NCBI RefSeq assembly: GCF_011806405.1
Contig: NZ_JAATOW010000003.1
Span: 226,599-290,598 of the forward strand
From: Pseudooceanicola sp. HF7
Lineage (GTDB): Bacteria; Pseudomonadota; Alphaproteobacteria; Rhodobacterales; Rhodobacteraceae
Reading direction: 5' to 3'
DNA: 64,000 nt
Both the position numbers and the translations under genes were made by a program. The notes beneath the pieces were generated by a model. It saw nothing but the letters and a program-made list of their open reading frames with translations, searched no databases and had not been told where the DNA came from. Positions 54,378 to 63,226 of this stretch are shown here, one piece after another (the first letter of the stretch is position 1; the number at the start of each line of letters is the position of its first letter).

Positions 54378-55405
54378 TGAAAACCAATCCGGGACGTTTC
54401 TTCGAGGATTACCGCCTGGGCGAGACCATCGCCCATGCGGTGCCGCGCACCATCAGCGGCGGCGAAAGGGCGCTTTACCACGCGCTCTATCCCGCGCGCC
54501 ATGCGCTGCAGTCCTCGGATGAATTCGCCCGGAGCTGCGGCCTGAACGCTGCGCCGATCGACGATCTTGCCGCCTTCCACGTGGTTTTCGGCAAGACCGT
54601 GCCGGATGTCTCTCTGAATGCCGTGGCGAACCTTGGCTATGCAGAGGGGCGCTGGCTTAAGTCGGTCTGGCCCGGTGATACGCTGACCGCCACGTCAGAG
54701 GTCATCGGGCTGAAACAGAACTCCAACGGGAAGACCGGTGTGGTCTGGGTGCGCACCACCGGGCACAACCAGCATGGCGAGGCCGTGATGAGCTACGTGC
54801 GCTGGGTCATGGTGCGCAAGGCCAACCCGGAGGCACCGGCACCGGAGACGACGGTGCCCAAGCTGGCACCGGTGATCGCCCCTGGTGACCTGGTGATCCC
54901 GAGGGGGCTGGATTTCACCGGTTATGATTTCACCCTGGCAGGAGAGCCGCATCGCTGGGGCGATTACGCGGTGGGAGAGACCATCGACCACGTCGATGGC
55001 GTCACCGTGGAAGAGGCCGAACACATGCTGGCCACGCGGCTTTGGCAGAACACCGCCAAGGTCCATTTCGATGCCACCCTGCGAGAGGACGGCCGCCGCC
55101 TGATCTATGGCGGTCACGTGATCTCCATGGCGCGTGCGCTTAGCTTCAACGGGCTGGCCAATGCGCAGATGATCGTGGGGCTGAACGGCGGCGCCCATGC
55201 CAACCCCTGTTTCGCCGGCACCACGATCAAGGCCTGGTCCGAGGTGCTGGACAAGGCGGAAACCGCTGCCCCCGGCGTTGGCGCGATCCGCCTGCGCCTG
55301 GTGGCGACCAGCGGCGGGGCCCCCTTTGCGCTGAAGGGTGAGGACGGGAAGTACCTGCCGGAGGTGCTGCTTGATCTGGATATCTGGGCGCTGATGCCGA
55401 TCTGA
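54377..55405 (+). CDS. mch: Mesaconyl-CoA hydratase (double MaoC-like)
   Basis: The protein has 342 residues, the size of the Rhodobacter enzyme (about 343). It has two hot-dog domains: the first with NPGRFFEDYRLGETIAHAVP and the second with RWGDYAVGETIDHVDGVTVE, then TRLWQNTAKVHFDATL and YGGHVISMARALSFNGLANA, which carry the MaoC hydratase His/Asp. It hydrates mesaconyl-CoA to beta-methylmalyl-CoA in the ethylmalonyl-CoA pathway of acetyl-CoA assimilation. Confidence 0.92.
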   Translation: MKTNPGRFFEDYRLGETIAHAVPRTISGGERALYHALYPARHALQSSDEFARSCGLNAAPIDDLAAFHVVFGKTVPDVSLNAVANLGYAEGRWLKSVWPGDTLTATSEVIGLKQNSNGKTGVVWVRTTGHNQHGEAVMSYVRWVMVRKANPEAPAPETTVPKLAPVIAPGDLVIPRGLDFTGYDFTLAGEPHRWGDYAVGETIDHVDGVTVEEAEHMLATRLWQNTAKVHFDATLREDGRRLIYGGHVISMARALSFNGLANAQMIVGLNGGAHANPCFAGTTIKAWSEVLDKAETAAPGVGAIRLRLVATSGGAPFALKGEDGKYLPEVLLDLDIWALMPI

Positions 55406-55645
55406 AGCCGGGGCAGGGCGGGATGAACCGAGTCCCCTTGAGGGCCGTTTTATCCGGCGGGATGAAGGGCTTCGCACCCCAAGGCGGCGCGGCGCGGGGC
55501 GGCGCGATGCGGTGCAAGTTGGTCGCCGCACAGCCTGCCTGAAAAACCGCTCGCTTGCGGTCCGCGCTGACGGCGGCAGGCGAAATGCACGCAGAATCAA
55601 GAAAAATAACCAAGAAAATCAGTCGGAATTGCCTGCGTCCGTATT

Positions 55646-55676
55646 TGTGATCACGCAATTTGGGCTTGTGATCACG
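55646..55676. promoter_or_regulatory. Paired TGTGATCACG operator upstream of sdhC
   Basis: TGTGATCACG occurs at 55646-55655 and again at 55667-55676, both as the direct repeat TTGTGATCACGCA, 21 bp apart. The box and spacing are the same as upstream of sucC. The second box ends 117 bp before the sdhC start, close to the 107 bp seen at sucC. The remaining 387-bp gap between mch and sdhC shows no gene and is AT-richer around 55590-55630, as expected for a promoter. Confidence 0.8.
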
Positions 55677-55792
55677 CATATGACAAATGCGCCCTATTCA
55701 GGGGCAGAAAATGGCCACTGCGGCGCTGTGGGCAGATGACACCGGGCAAAACTTTGGTAGAACATGGCCAAGGCAAACCGAAAGGACATGTC

Positions 55793-56182
55793 ATGGCCGA
55801 TGTGAACCGGGGCAGCCGCCCACTCTCTCCCTTCATGCTTGGGAAGTACTACAGGTTCCAGCTCAACTCCGTCACATCGATCCTGACCCGGATCACGGGG
55901 AACGCGCTGGTGGTTGAAGCTTTCCTGATCGCCTGGTGGCTTCTTGCCGCCGCGGCAGGACCCGACTACTTCGATGTCGCGAATTTCGTGATCACGTCCT
56001 GGGTTGGCGATATCATCCTGCTGCTGTCGATGATCGGGCTGTGGTACCACGCCCTGGCCGGCGTGCGGCACCTTCTGTGGGACAATGGCTATTGCCTGGA
56101 TGTCGAGAGCGCAGACAAGCTGGGCTGGGCGATCATCATCGGCACCGCCATCCTGTCCTTCATCACCATCATCTTCGTCTGA
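55793..56182 (+). CDS. sdhC: Succinate dehydrogenase cytochrome b556 subunit
   Basis: The protein has 129 residues from the ATG at 55793 with AAAGGACATGTC upstream. RPLSPFMLGKYYRFQLNSVT and three helices lead to LWYHALAGVRHLLWD, which carries the haem b ligand His and the SdhC signature. It anchors complex II and helps bind quinone. It is the first gene of sdhCDAB. Confidence 0.96.
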   Translation: MADVNRGSRPLSPFMLGKYYRFQLNSVTSILTRITGNALVVEAFLIAWWLLAAAAGPDYFDVANFVITSWVGDIILLLSMIGLWYHALAGVRHLLWDNGYCLDVESADKLGWAIIIGTAILSFITIIFV

Positions 56183-56195
56183 GGAGGCCCGGAAC

Positions 56196-56567
56196 ATGCG
56201 TTACCTGACCGACCGCAAGCGCGCCGTAGGCATGGGGGCTTCCAAGACCGGGACCGAACACCATTGGTTCATGCAGGTCTCTTCCATTGCCCTGATCGTC
56301 CTGGTGCCGCTCTTCGTCTTCACCTTCGGTCCCGTCCTTGGCGGTACCTATGAAGAGATCGTCGCCTATTATTCCCGTCCGACACCGGCAGTGATCGCAG
56401 CACTGACCATGGTTGTCGGCATGATGCACTTCAAGAATGGCTGCCAGATGGCGCTTGAGGATTACGTGCACGGCCTGGTGGGTCGCCTGCTGGTGATCTT
56501 CATCACCTGCCTCTCCTACGCCATCGCCGCGGTCAGCGTCTTCGCGCTGGTTCGCATCGCCCTTTAA
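56196..56567 (+). CDS. sdhD: Succinate dehydrogenase membrane anchor subunit
   Basis: The protein has 123 residues, three helices. [20 protein letters not shown] and [20 protein letters not shown] match alphaproteobacterial SdhD; the His and Asp/Tyr in the latter are the haem and quinone residues. It lies 13 nt after sdhC and follows GGAGGCCCGGAAC. Confidence 0.95.
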   Translation: MRYLTDRKRAVGMGASKTGTEHHWFMQVSSIALIVLVPLFVFTFGPVLGGTYEEIVAYYSRPTPAVIAALTMVVGMMHFKNGCQMALEDYVHGLVGRLLVIFITCLSYAIAAVSVFALVRIAL

Positions 56568-56581
56568 GACCCGAGGTTCCC

Positions 56582-58387
56582 ATGGCTGCTTACGAATACG
56601 AAACGCATGATTATGACGTGGTCGTTGTCGGTGCCGGTGGCGCGGGTCTGCGCGCCACGCTCGGCATGGCCGAACAGGGCCTGCGCACGGCCTGCGTGAC
56701 CAAGGTCTTCCCGACCCGGTCGCACACGGTTGCCGCCCAGGGCGGTATCGCCGCGTCCCTGTCCAACATGGGCCCGGACAACTGGCAATGGCACATGTAC
56801 GACACCGTGAAGGGGTCGGACTGGCTGGGCGACACGGACGCGATGGAATACCTGGCGCGCTCCGCCCCCAAGGCCGTCTACGAGCTGGAGCACTACGGCG
56901 TGCCCTTCTCGCGCACCGAAGAGGGCAAGATCTACCAGCGGCCCTTCGGCGGGCACACCACCGAATTCGGCGAAGGCCCCGCCGTGCAGCGGACCTGTGC
57001 CGCCGCCGACCGGACCGGCCACGCCATCCTGCACACGCTCTATGGTCAGTCGCTGAAGAACAACGCCGAGTTCTACATCGAATATTTCGCCATCGACCTG
57101 ATCATGTCCGATGACGGTGTCTGCACCGGCGTCGTGTGCTGGAAGCTTGATGACGGCACGATGCATGTCTTCAACGCCAAGATGGTCGTTCTGGCCACCG
57201 GCGGCTACGGGCGCGCCTTCTTCAGCGCCACCTCTGCCCATACCTGCACCGGCGACGGTGGCGGCATGGTGGCCCGTGCGGGCCTGGCACTGCAGGACAT
57301 GGAATTCGTCCAGTTCCACCCCACCGGCATCTACGGCTCCGGCTGCCTGATCACCGAGGGCGCGCGCGGCGAGGGCGGTTACCTGACCAACTCCGAAGGC
57401 GAACGGTTCATGGAGCGCTATGCGCCCCAGTACAAGGACCTTGCCCCGCGCGACTACGTTTCGCGCTCCATGACCATGGAGATCCGCGAAGGCCGTGGCG
57501 TGGGCGAGCACAAGGACCACATCTTCCTGAACCTCAGCCACCTTCCCGCGGAAGCCCTGGCCGAACGCCTGCCGGGCATCTCTGAATCGGCCAAGATCTT
57601 CGCCGGCGTGGATGTCACGAAAGAGCCGATCCCGGTTCTGCCGACCGTGCACTACAACATGGGCGGTATCCCCACCAACTACTGGGGCGAAGTGCTGAAC
57701 CCGACGGCCGAGGATCCCAACGCCGTCGTGCCCGGCCTGATGGCCGTGGGCGAAGCCGGCTGTGCCTCCGTGCACGGGGCGAACCGCCTTGGCTCCAACT
57801 CGCTGATCGACCTCGTCGTCTTCGGCCGCGCCGCCGCGATCCGCGCCGGCAAGGTGGTGGATCCCGAAACGCCGCCCCCGGCGCTGAACACGGTCTCCAT
57901 CGACAAGGCCTTCGATCGCTTCGACTTCTACCGCAACGCCAAGGGCTCCATCCCCACCGCAGAACTGCGGCTGGAAATGCAGCGCACCATGCAGAGCGAC
58001 GCGGCGGTCTTCCGGGCCTCCGAGACGCTCAAGGAAGGCGTGGAGAAGATGGAAGCCATCGCGGCCAAGCTGCCCGATGTCGGCGTTACCGATCGCAGCC
58101 TGGTCTGGAACTCCGACCTGATGGAGACGCTGGAACTGGCCAACCTGATGCCCAATGCCATGGCAACCATCGTCGGTGCGGAAGCGCGCCACGAAAGCCG
58201 CGGCGCCCATGCGCATGAGGACTTCCCGGATCGGGATGACGAGAAATGGCGCGTGCACACGATCAGCCGCGTCGACGGCCCGAAGGTGGAACTGAGCTAC
58301 CGCCCCGTGGTCACGGACCCGCTGACGACCGAAGACGAGGGCGGCATTGCGCTCAAGAAAATCGCGCCCAAGGCGCGGACGTTCTAA
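56582..58387 (+). CDS. sdhA: Succinate dehydrogenase flavoprotein subunit
   Basis: The protein has 601 residues. FAD loop [20 protein letters not shown], the His that carries covalent FAD in [43 protein letters not shown] and the active-site segment [20 protein letters not shown] are all intact. It oxidises succinate to fumarate and passes electrons to SdhB. Confidence 0.98.
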   Translation: MAAYEYETHDYDVVVVGAGGAGLRATLGMAEQGLRTACVTKVFPTRSHTVAAQGGIAASLSNMGPDNWQWHMYDTVKGSDWLGDTDAMEYLARSAPKAVYELEHYGVPFSRTEEGKIYQRPFGGHTTEFGEGPAVQRTCAAADRTGHAILHTLYGQSLKNNAEFYIEYFAIDLIMSDDGVCTGVVCWKLDDGTMHVFNAKMVVLATGGYGRAFFSATSAHTCTGDGGGMVARAGLALQDMEFVQFHPTGIYGSGCLITEGARGEGGYLTNSEGERFMERYAPQYKDLAPRDYVSRSMTMEIREGRGVGEHKDHIFLNLSHLPAEALAERLPGISESAKIFAGVDVTKEPIPVLPTVHYNMGGIPTNYWGEVLNPTAEDPNAVVPGLMAVGEAGCASVHGANRLGSNSLIDLVVFGRAAAIRAGKVVDPETPPPALNTVSIDKAFDRFDFYRNAKGSIPTAELRLEMQRTMQSDAAVFRASETLKEGVEKMEAIAAKLPDVGVTDRSLVWNSDLMETLELANLMPNAMATIVGAEARHESRGAHAHEDFPDRDDEKWRVHTISRVDGPKVELSYRPVVTDPLTTEDEGGIALKKIAPKARTF

Positions 58388-58399
58388 GGAGGACGCCAT

Positions 58400-59179
58400 A
58401 TGGTACAACTTACACTCCCCAAGAACTCCCGGATCAAGACGGGCAAGACCTGGCCGAAGCCCGCGGGCGCGACCAACATCCGCAAGTTCAAGATCTATCG
58501 CTGGTCGCCGGACGACGATTCCAACCCGACGGTCGACACCTACTTCCTGGACATGGACAAATGCGGTCCGATGGTCCTGGACGCGCTGATCAAGATCAAG
58601 AACGAGATCGACCCCACGCTGACCTTCCGGCGCTCCTGCCGGGAGGGGATCTGCGGCTCCTGCGCGATGAACATCGACGGGATCAACACGCTGGCCTGCA
58701 TCTACGGGCTGGATGAGATCAAGGGCGACGTGTCGATCTACCCGCTGCCGCACATGCCGGTGGTGCGCGACCTGATCCCGGACCTGACGCACTTCTACGC
58801 GCAGCACGCCAGCATCATGCCCTGGCTTGAGACCAAGACGAACCGCCCCGCGAAAGAGTGGAAGCAGTCGATCGAGGATCGCAAGAAGCTGGATGGTCTT
58901 TACGAATGCGTCATGTGCGCATCCTGCTCGACCTCCTGCCCCAGCTACTGGTGGAACGGCGATCGCTACCTGGGCCCGGCCGCGCTGCTGCACGCCTACC
59001 GCTGGATCATCGACAGCCGCGATGAAGCCACCGGCGAGCGCCTGGACCAGCTGGAGGATCCCTTCAAGCTGTACCGCTGCCACACGATCATGAACTGCGC
59101 GAAGACCTGCCCCAAGGGCCTGAACCCGGCCGCAGCCATTTCGCACATCAAGCAGATGATGGTGGAACGGCGCGTCTGA
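58400..59179 (+). CDS. sdhB: Succinate dehydrogenase iron-sulfur subunit
   Basis: The protein has 259 residues. The three cluster motifs are present: [15 protein letters not shown] for 2Fe-2[17 protein letters not shown] for 4Fe-4S and [15 protein letters not shown] for 3Fe-4S. The last gene of sdhCDAB, followed by a strong terminator. Confidence 0.98.
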   Translation: MVQLTLPKNSRIKTGKTWPKPAGATNIRKFKIYRWSPDDDSNPTVDTYFLDMDKCGPMVLDALIKIKNEIDPTLTFRRSCREGICGSCAMNIDGINTLACIYGLDEIKGDVSIYPLPHMPVVRDLIPDLTHFYAQHASIMPWLETKTNRPAKEWKQSIEDRKKLDGLYECVMCASCSTSCPSYWWNGDRYLGPAALLHAYRWIIDSRDEATGERLDQLEDPFKLYRCHTIMNCAKTCPKGLNPAAAISHIKQMMVERRV

Positions 59180-59201
59180 TCGCAGATCGACACTGAACAT
59201 G

Positions 59202-59234
59202 AAAAACCCGGCCAGTTGGCCGGGTTTTTTGTTT
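59202..59234. terminator. Strong terminator after sdhB
   Basis: AAAAACCCGGCC (59202-59213), loop AGTT and GGCCGGGTTTTT (59218-59229) form a 12-bp stem followed by TGTTT. A-rich on one side and T-rich on the other, it can act on both strands and also ends the convergent SHOCT gene. Confidence 0.93.
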
Positions 59235-59251
59235 CTGGGGCAGGGGAGCGG

Positions 59252-60049
59252 TCAGAGCCGCGCCAGAAGCTCGGCCTTCTTGGCGCTGAATTCCTCGTCC
59301 GACAGGATGCCCATGTCGCGAAGGGAACCCAGCTTTTCCAGCGCCGCAAAGATCTGGTCCGAATTGGCAGAGGGCGCGGTCTGTTGCGGGGCCGGTTGCT
59401 CCGGTTCGGGGGCCCCGGGCTGTTGCTGCATCGGCTGCTGGCCCGTGCCGCTGACCACGGGCAGCTGGCTGACGTAGACGGTGCCGAACTGGCTGGTAAA
59501 GGTCCAGTCCGCGCCGCCCGATTGCTGCTGGCCGACGCCGCCGATGATGTGATCGCCGGTGTCGTAGATCGTGACCTGCCCGTTCAGGTTCACCGCAAGG
59601 CGGCGCATGTTGGGGAAGATCGCGTAGCTGAGGTTGTTCTGGGACCCGGAGGAGGAGGGAGAGCCCAGCTCTGCCGGCCACCAGGTGCCGCCGCCAAAGC
59701 CATTGCCGAAGGACATCGACGGCCCGCCCTGCTGTTGGCCCTGGTAAGTGCCGCCGGTCTGCTGCGGGGCCGGGGGGTAGAAGGCCCCTTGGAAGTAGCC
59801 GTTGGAGATCTCGCCGCAGAGGTTCGCAACCATGGCTTTCAGCCCGTTGTTGAACATGTCGCCAACCATGGTCATCCCGCCAGAGGACCATTGCCCCATG
59901 CCGCCCAGCTCAGGATGGCTGAACTGCGCCTGGTTGCCGCCCCCGCGGCTGACCGCATCCATCAGGCAGCGCACGGCGTCCTGGCTGATTCCATAGCGCT
60001 GGCTCAGGTCAGCCTGAAGGGCCGCGCCGTGTTGTGTCAGAGAATTCAT
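59252..60049 (-). CDS. SHOCT-domain protein
   Basis: The protein has 265 residues from the ATG at 60049 with AAAGGGG five nt before it. The N-terminal part is a helical segment (HGAALQADLSQRYGISQDAV), then a Gly/Gln/Ser-rich region, a beta-rich domain (MRRLAVNLNGQVTIYDTGDH) and a Gln/Pro linker. The C-terminal 35 residues, IFAALEKLGSLRDMGILSDE then EFSAKKAELLARL, are a clear SHOCT helix pair. The role is unknown; SHOCT helices usually mediate oligomer or membrane contacts. Confidence 0.87.
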   Translation of the reverse strand: MNSLTQHGAALQADLSQRYGISQDAVRCLMDAVSRGGGNQAQFSHPELGGMGQWSSGGMTMVGDMFNNGLKAMVANLCGEISNGYFQGAFYPPAPQQTGGTYQGQQQGGPSMSFGNGFGGGTWWPAELGSPSSSGSQNNLSYAIFPNMRRLAVNLNGQVTIYDTGDHIIGGVGQQQSGGADWTFTSQFGTVYVSQLPVVSGTGQQPMQQQPGAPEPEQPAPQQTAPSANSDQIFAALEKLGSLRDMGILSDEEFSAKKAELLARL

Positions 60050-60055
60050 CTTCAC

Positions 60056-60364
60056 CCCTTTCCGAGGCTGTCGACTCAGGTGTCGTAGCGGCAGCTATCA
60101 CGCGCTGGGCATTGCGGCCACCATCGGCGCGGCTGTCATGCAACTTTAACGGGGTGTGGGGGGCGTTCTGTCAACCCGGTCCGAAGGCGCTGCGGCCAGG
60201 GGGCCTGGAACGGGGGCCTGAAAGCGGACCGGTGCGGCAAAACCCTGCGCGAGGGGCGCGGGATTGCCCGCAGGCCGGGCAGGGGCCGATCAGGTGGGGC
60301 CGGCCCTCCGGCGGGTGCCGGGGCCGGTCCTGTGCGCCGGGCCCGAGAGGCCGGCGCGACGGCG
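60056..60364. other. GC-rich intergenic region (no gene seen)
   Basis: These 309 bp between the SHOCT gene and a small-protein gene are strongly G/C-rich with many CCGG/GGCC runs. Several local inverted repeats are possible, but I see no convincing single hairpin, ORF or promoter. It should hold the SHOCT gene promoter near 60056-60150. Confidence 0.4.
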
Positions 60365-60526
60365 TCACTCGGCCTTCTTGGCCTCTGCCGCGGCTTTCAT
60401 CCGTGCCAGCAGTTCCTCTTTCGAGGACCGCCCGCCCGGCTGCTTGTCTTTTTCCTGCGACCTGTCGCCCTTGAAGCGCGGGGCGTTCTTGCCGACCTTC
60501 AGCCCGCCTTGCTTGCTGTAGTCCAT
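60365..60526 (-). CDS. Small basic protein of unknown function
   Basis: The protein has 53 residues: MDYSKQGGLKVGKNAPRFKG, a Lys/Gln-rich middle, and a C-terminal helix SKEELLARMKAAAEAKKAE. GGGAGGATCCC provides a good ribosome-binding site. There is no membrane segment. The pattern is that of a short conserved alphaproteobacterial protein; its function is unknown. Confidence 0.75.
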   Translation of the reverse strand: MDYSKQGGLKVGKNAPRFKGDRSQEKDKQPGGRSSKEELLARMKAAAEAKKAE

Positions 60527-60716
60527 GGGATCCTCCCGGTTGGATACGTGATCGCCGCTCTTAGCCGCAAGCCCATGCCCTGCACAAGATGCAGCAGGCG
60601 ACCTTTGCACATGCAGCATAGCGGTCTTGATGCCTTTACGCGCCTCTTTTCGCCCCCGATGCCCTAGATAGCACCCGAGAGGGAGGAGCCGATCGAAACG
60701 CCGAAGGCCCAAAGTC

Positions 60717-60854
60717 ATGAATACCGAGAAATCCAAAGCCGCCGACGCGCTGCGCGTCCTTGAAGAGCAACTGTCCTACTACAGCGCAGAAGTCCCCTCT
60801 GCCCAGAAGGACACTGCCAAGCCGGCACCGGAATATGTCCCCTATGCGGCCTGA
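60717..60854 (+). CDS. Small protein of unknown function
   Basis: The protein has 45 residues: MNTEKSKAADALRVLEEQLS, then YYSAEVPSAQKDTAKPAPEY and VPYAA. The first half is a predicted helix, the rest is Pro/Ala-rich. GGGAGGAGCC is about 25 nt upstream and AAGGCCC about 9 nt upstream of the ATG. The ending EYVPYAA suggests a conserved C-terminal motif. I cannot name it. Confidence 0.6.
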   Translation: MNTEKSKAADALRVLEEQLSYYSAEVPSAQKDTAKPAPEYVPYAA

Positions 60855-61064
60855 CCGCAGACCCATCCCGATGTCGCCATCCGCGCAGTCCCTCGGCTGC
60901 GCGGTTTGCGTTTGAAGGGGGCGGTTTCGCCCCCGGCAGGGACCACGCCCTGAAAGCGGCCCGGTCTGCTCTGGTGCCGCGCCGCGCCCGGTGCTAGGCG
61001 GGGGCCGCGTCGGGGTCTTGTCCCGGCTGCCCTTCGCTCCATGTGCCACTGGCAGGAGAAACCC

Positions 61065-61277
61065 ATGGTCCTACTGGCCCCGATCATCATCGCCCTGTTC
61101 TTCTACATCGCCTGGAAGATGTACTCTCCGGGCACGCGGGATTGCCGCTGGCGGATGAACCGGGCCTTGAATCGTGACGGAAAGACCTACCTTCATTGTA
61201 CCCATTGCGGTGCAGAGTACCTGTCCGAAGACGGGGCGCCGCCGAAGATCTGCGTCGGAAAAGCTGACGCAGCGTGA
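61065..61277 (+). CDS. Small membrane protein with zinc-ribbon-like tail
   Basis: The protein has 70 residues from the ATG at 61065 with CAGGAGAAACCC upstream. One helix (VLLAPIIIALFFYIAWKMY) is followed by RDCRWRMNRALNRDGKTYLH and CTHCGAEYLSEDGAPPKIC. The CTHC pair plus flanking Cys resemble half or a whole small zinc ribbon. The function is unknown. It ends just before the decarboxylase leader. Confidence 0.7.
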   Translation: MVLLAPIIIALFFYIAWKMYSPGTRDCRWRMNRALNRDGKTYLHCTHCGAEYLSEDGAPPKICVGKADAA

Positions 61278-61496
61278 GCCCTAAAAACCACAGGCGAAAG
61301 TTGCAGGAAAATTTTCGCTTACAATGCAAATTCACCCCTTGATCGAATCCCCGACTTGAACGATATGCCGGCTCAAGACGCCAACGCACGCGCCTCTGGC
61401 GAGAGGGGTTACAAATCCCCTGCGGTTACGTAGCGACGGTAACGTCTCCCTTGGAACTGAGCGGTCATATATGGCCGGGTCTATTGGAGATGACCA
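61278..61496 (+). ncRNA. Structured 5' leader of the decarboxylase gene, speF-RNA-like
   Basis: The 219-nt gap before a type III ornithine/lysine decarboxylase gene has several helices: GCGAAA/TTTCGC (61294-61299 with 61313-61318), AGGGG/CCCCT (61404-61408 with 61417-61421), and GACG-GTAA-CGTC (61435-61446, GNRA loop). Near the start codon GGTCAT (61463-61468) can pair with ATGACC (61490-61495), or ATTGG (61483-61487) with CCAAT (61494-61498), which covers the ribosome-binding site and start. Rfam describes a speF leader upstream of this gene in alphaproteobacteria. Identity with that family is inferred from position and not verified. Confidence 0.6.
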
Positions 61497-62675
61497 ATGA
61501 ACGCATACGTAGCCGATTTCGCGGCCCGCAAATCCGTGCGCGAAGAGAGCCGGGTTGAAGCCTTTATCCGCCAGAACGAATTCGACCGGCCGACGCTGGT
61601 TCTGGATATCGATCGCGTGGCAGAGCAGTTCCACGCCCTGAAAGCGGGCCTGGGCCGTGCGCGCATCCACTATGCCGTGAAAGCCAACCCGCAGCGCGAG
61701 ATCATCGAGCGCCTGGTCTCCATGGGCTCTGGCTTCGACGCGGCCTCCCGCGCCGAGATCGAGCTCTGCCTGTCCCTGGGCGCGCATCCCGATCACATCT
61801 CCTTCGGCAATACCGTCAAGAAACCGCGCGACATTGCCTTCGCCTGGAACGCCGGTGTCACCCTCTTTGCCGCCGACGCGGAAGAAGAGCTGGAGAAGAT
61901 CGCCGAGCACGCCCCCGGCGCAGAGGTCTACATTCGCCTGATCGTCGACGCTTCCGAGGCCGACTGGCCCCTGTCGCGCAAGTTCGGCGTGGCCCGCGAA
62001 GGCGCGATCCGCCTGATGGATTATGCCGTTTCCCTGGGCCTGGCGCCCGTGGGCCTGTCCTTCCACGTCGGGTCGCAGACCAAGCGCGCAGAGATGTGGA
62101 CCACCACGCTGGACCAGGTGGCCGCCGTCTGGCACGCCGCCATCGCGGCCGGCCACGAGCTGCGCCTGCTCAACATCGGCGGTGGTTTCCCGGCCTATTA
62201 CGGTGAAGCCGTCCAGGGCCCGACCCCCTATGCCGCCCGCGTGATGGAGCTGATCGCAGAGCGTTTCGGCGATGTCCCCGACATCATGGCAGAGCCGGGC
62301 CGCGGCCTGGTGGCCGAAGCTGGCGCCATCGCCGCAGAGGTGCTGCTGGTGTCGCGCAAGTCCGACAGCGACCTGCACCGCTGGGTCTACCTGGATATCG
62401 GCAAGTTCTCCGGCCTGGCCGAAACCATGGACGAGGCGATCCGCTACCAGTTCCTGACCGAGCGCGAGCACGAAGGTCACGGCCCCTGCATCCTGGCAGG
62501 TCCGTCCTGCGACAGCGCCGACGTGCTTTACGAAAAGCGCCCGGTCGACCTGCCGCTGGGCCTGCGCTCGGGTGACAAGTTCATCATCCGCAGCTGCGGG
62601 GCCTATACCTCGACCTATGCCTCGATCGGCTTCAACGGCTTCCCGCCACTGGACGTGGTCGTCCTGGGCGACTGA
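61497..62675 (+). CDS. Type III PLP-dependent ornithine/lysine decarboxylase
   Basis: The protein has 392 residues. Fold-type III signatures: the PLP Lys in IHYAVKANPQREIIERLVSM, GSGFDAASRAEIELCLSLGA, LSFHVGSQTKRAEMW, LRLLNIGGGFPAYYGEAV and EPGRGLVAEAGAIAAEVL. GPSCDSADVLYEK supplies the catalytic Cys and Asp of eukaryotic-type ornithine decarboxylases. It makes putrescine or cadaverine for polyamine synthesis. The start follows TTGGAG within a switchable leader. Confidence 0.93.
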   Translation: MNAYVADFAARKSVREESRVEAFIRQNEFDRPTLVLDIDRVAEQFHALKAGLGRARIHYAVKANPQREIIERLVSMGSGFDAASRAEIELCLSLGAHPDHISFGNTVKKPRDIAFAWNAGVTLFAADAEEELEKIAEHAPGAEVYIRLIVDASEADWPLSRKFGVAREGAIRLMDYAVSLGLAPVGLSFHVGSQTKRAEMWTTTLDQVAAVWHAAIAAGHELRLLNIGGGFPAYYGEAVQGPTPYAARVMELIAERFGDVPDIMAEPGRGLVAEAGAIAAEVLLVSRKSDSDLHRWVYLDIGKFSGLAETMDEAIRYQFLTEREHEGHGPCILAGPSCDSADVLYEKRPVDLPLGLRSGDKFIIRSCGAYTSTYASIGFNGFPPLDVVVLGD

Positions 62676-62694
62676 GAGCAAGCAAACCAGAGAT

Positions 62695-62753
62695 ATCGCG
62701 GCGCGCATGATGCGCCGCGATGAACGGGCGGGCGAAGGCAACTTCGCCCGCCC
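62695..62753 (+). terminator. Two tandem hairpins after the decarboxylase gene
   Basis: ATCGCGGCGC/GCGCCGCGAT (62695-62704 with 62712-62721, 7-nt loop) is followed by GGGCGGGCGAAG-GCAA-CTTCGCCCGCCC (62726-62753, 12-bp stem). There is no T-run, so termination would be weak or Rho-aided, but the strength and position suggest a 3' stabiliser or terminator. Confidence 0.6.
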
Positions 62754-63226
62754 TGCGCCTCCCTTCGGATATCGGGCAGATTTCACCGGAGGTCGAGGCG
62801 GGCGGGAGACCGTTCCACAGGACAGCAGGTCCGGCGGGCCATCGGGCGCGGCGCAATTTCGCGCCCCCGAACGCCCGCCGCCGATGCCGCAATCGCGCGG
62901 CCATCCTGGCGGACCGGCGCGGCGTGACCCCCCGCCCCGCCGAACCTGCCCGATTTCCGGGAGCCGGAGCGCGCCACAAGGGTCGCTGACCCGCTTGGGG
63001 ACGGCGCGCCCGGCTCCCGGAACCACCTCTCACGACAGACCGGGAACGGGCGCGCAGGGCATCGAGCCCCACGCGCCCGTCGGGCTGCTGCGCATCCCGG
63101 CCCGCGCCAGTGGCGCGGGGGCGCCAGGTGGAAGGGGCGGGCCCTTGGGGCTGATGCTGCAAGCGGGCGTCAACGGTAGATAACGCAGGGCAGGGGGCTG
63201 TACGCGCCGGCGATTGCCGTGTCAGG
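62754..63226. other. GC-rich gene-poor region with a large inverted repeat
   Basis: No convincing gene is seen in these 473 bp; open frames on both strands look like random high-GC shadows rich in Arg/Pro. The main feature is an inverted repeat: TTCCGGGAGCCG (62955-62966) with CGGCTCCCGGAA (63011-63022), a second block GCGCGCC/GGCGCGC just inside, and a small hairpin GGGTC-GCT-GACCC (62980-62992) in the loop. Confidence 0.6.

Noticed and set aside
56564..59200. 878-codon minus-strand open frame
   Set aside because: Antisense to sdhA and sdhB, no recognisable domains.
61381..61450. tRNA-like fold in the decarboxylase leader
   Set aside because: No acceptor stem or TPsiC-loop consensus; better explained as a structured mRNA leader.
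61332..63026. 564-codon minus-strand open frame
   Set aside because: Mostly antisense to the decarboxylase gene and the GC-rich gap; no motifs.
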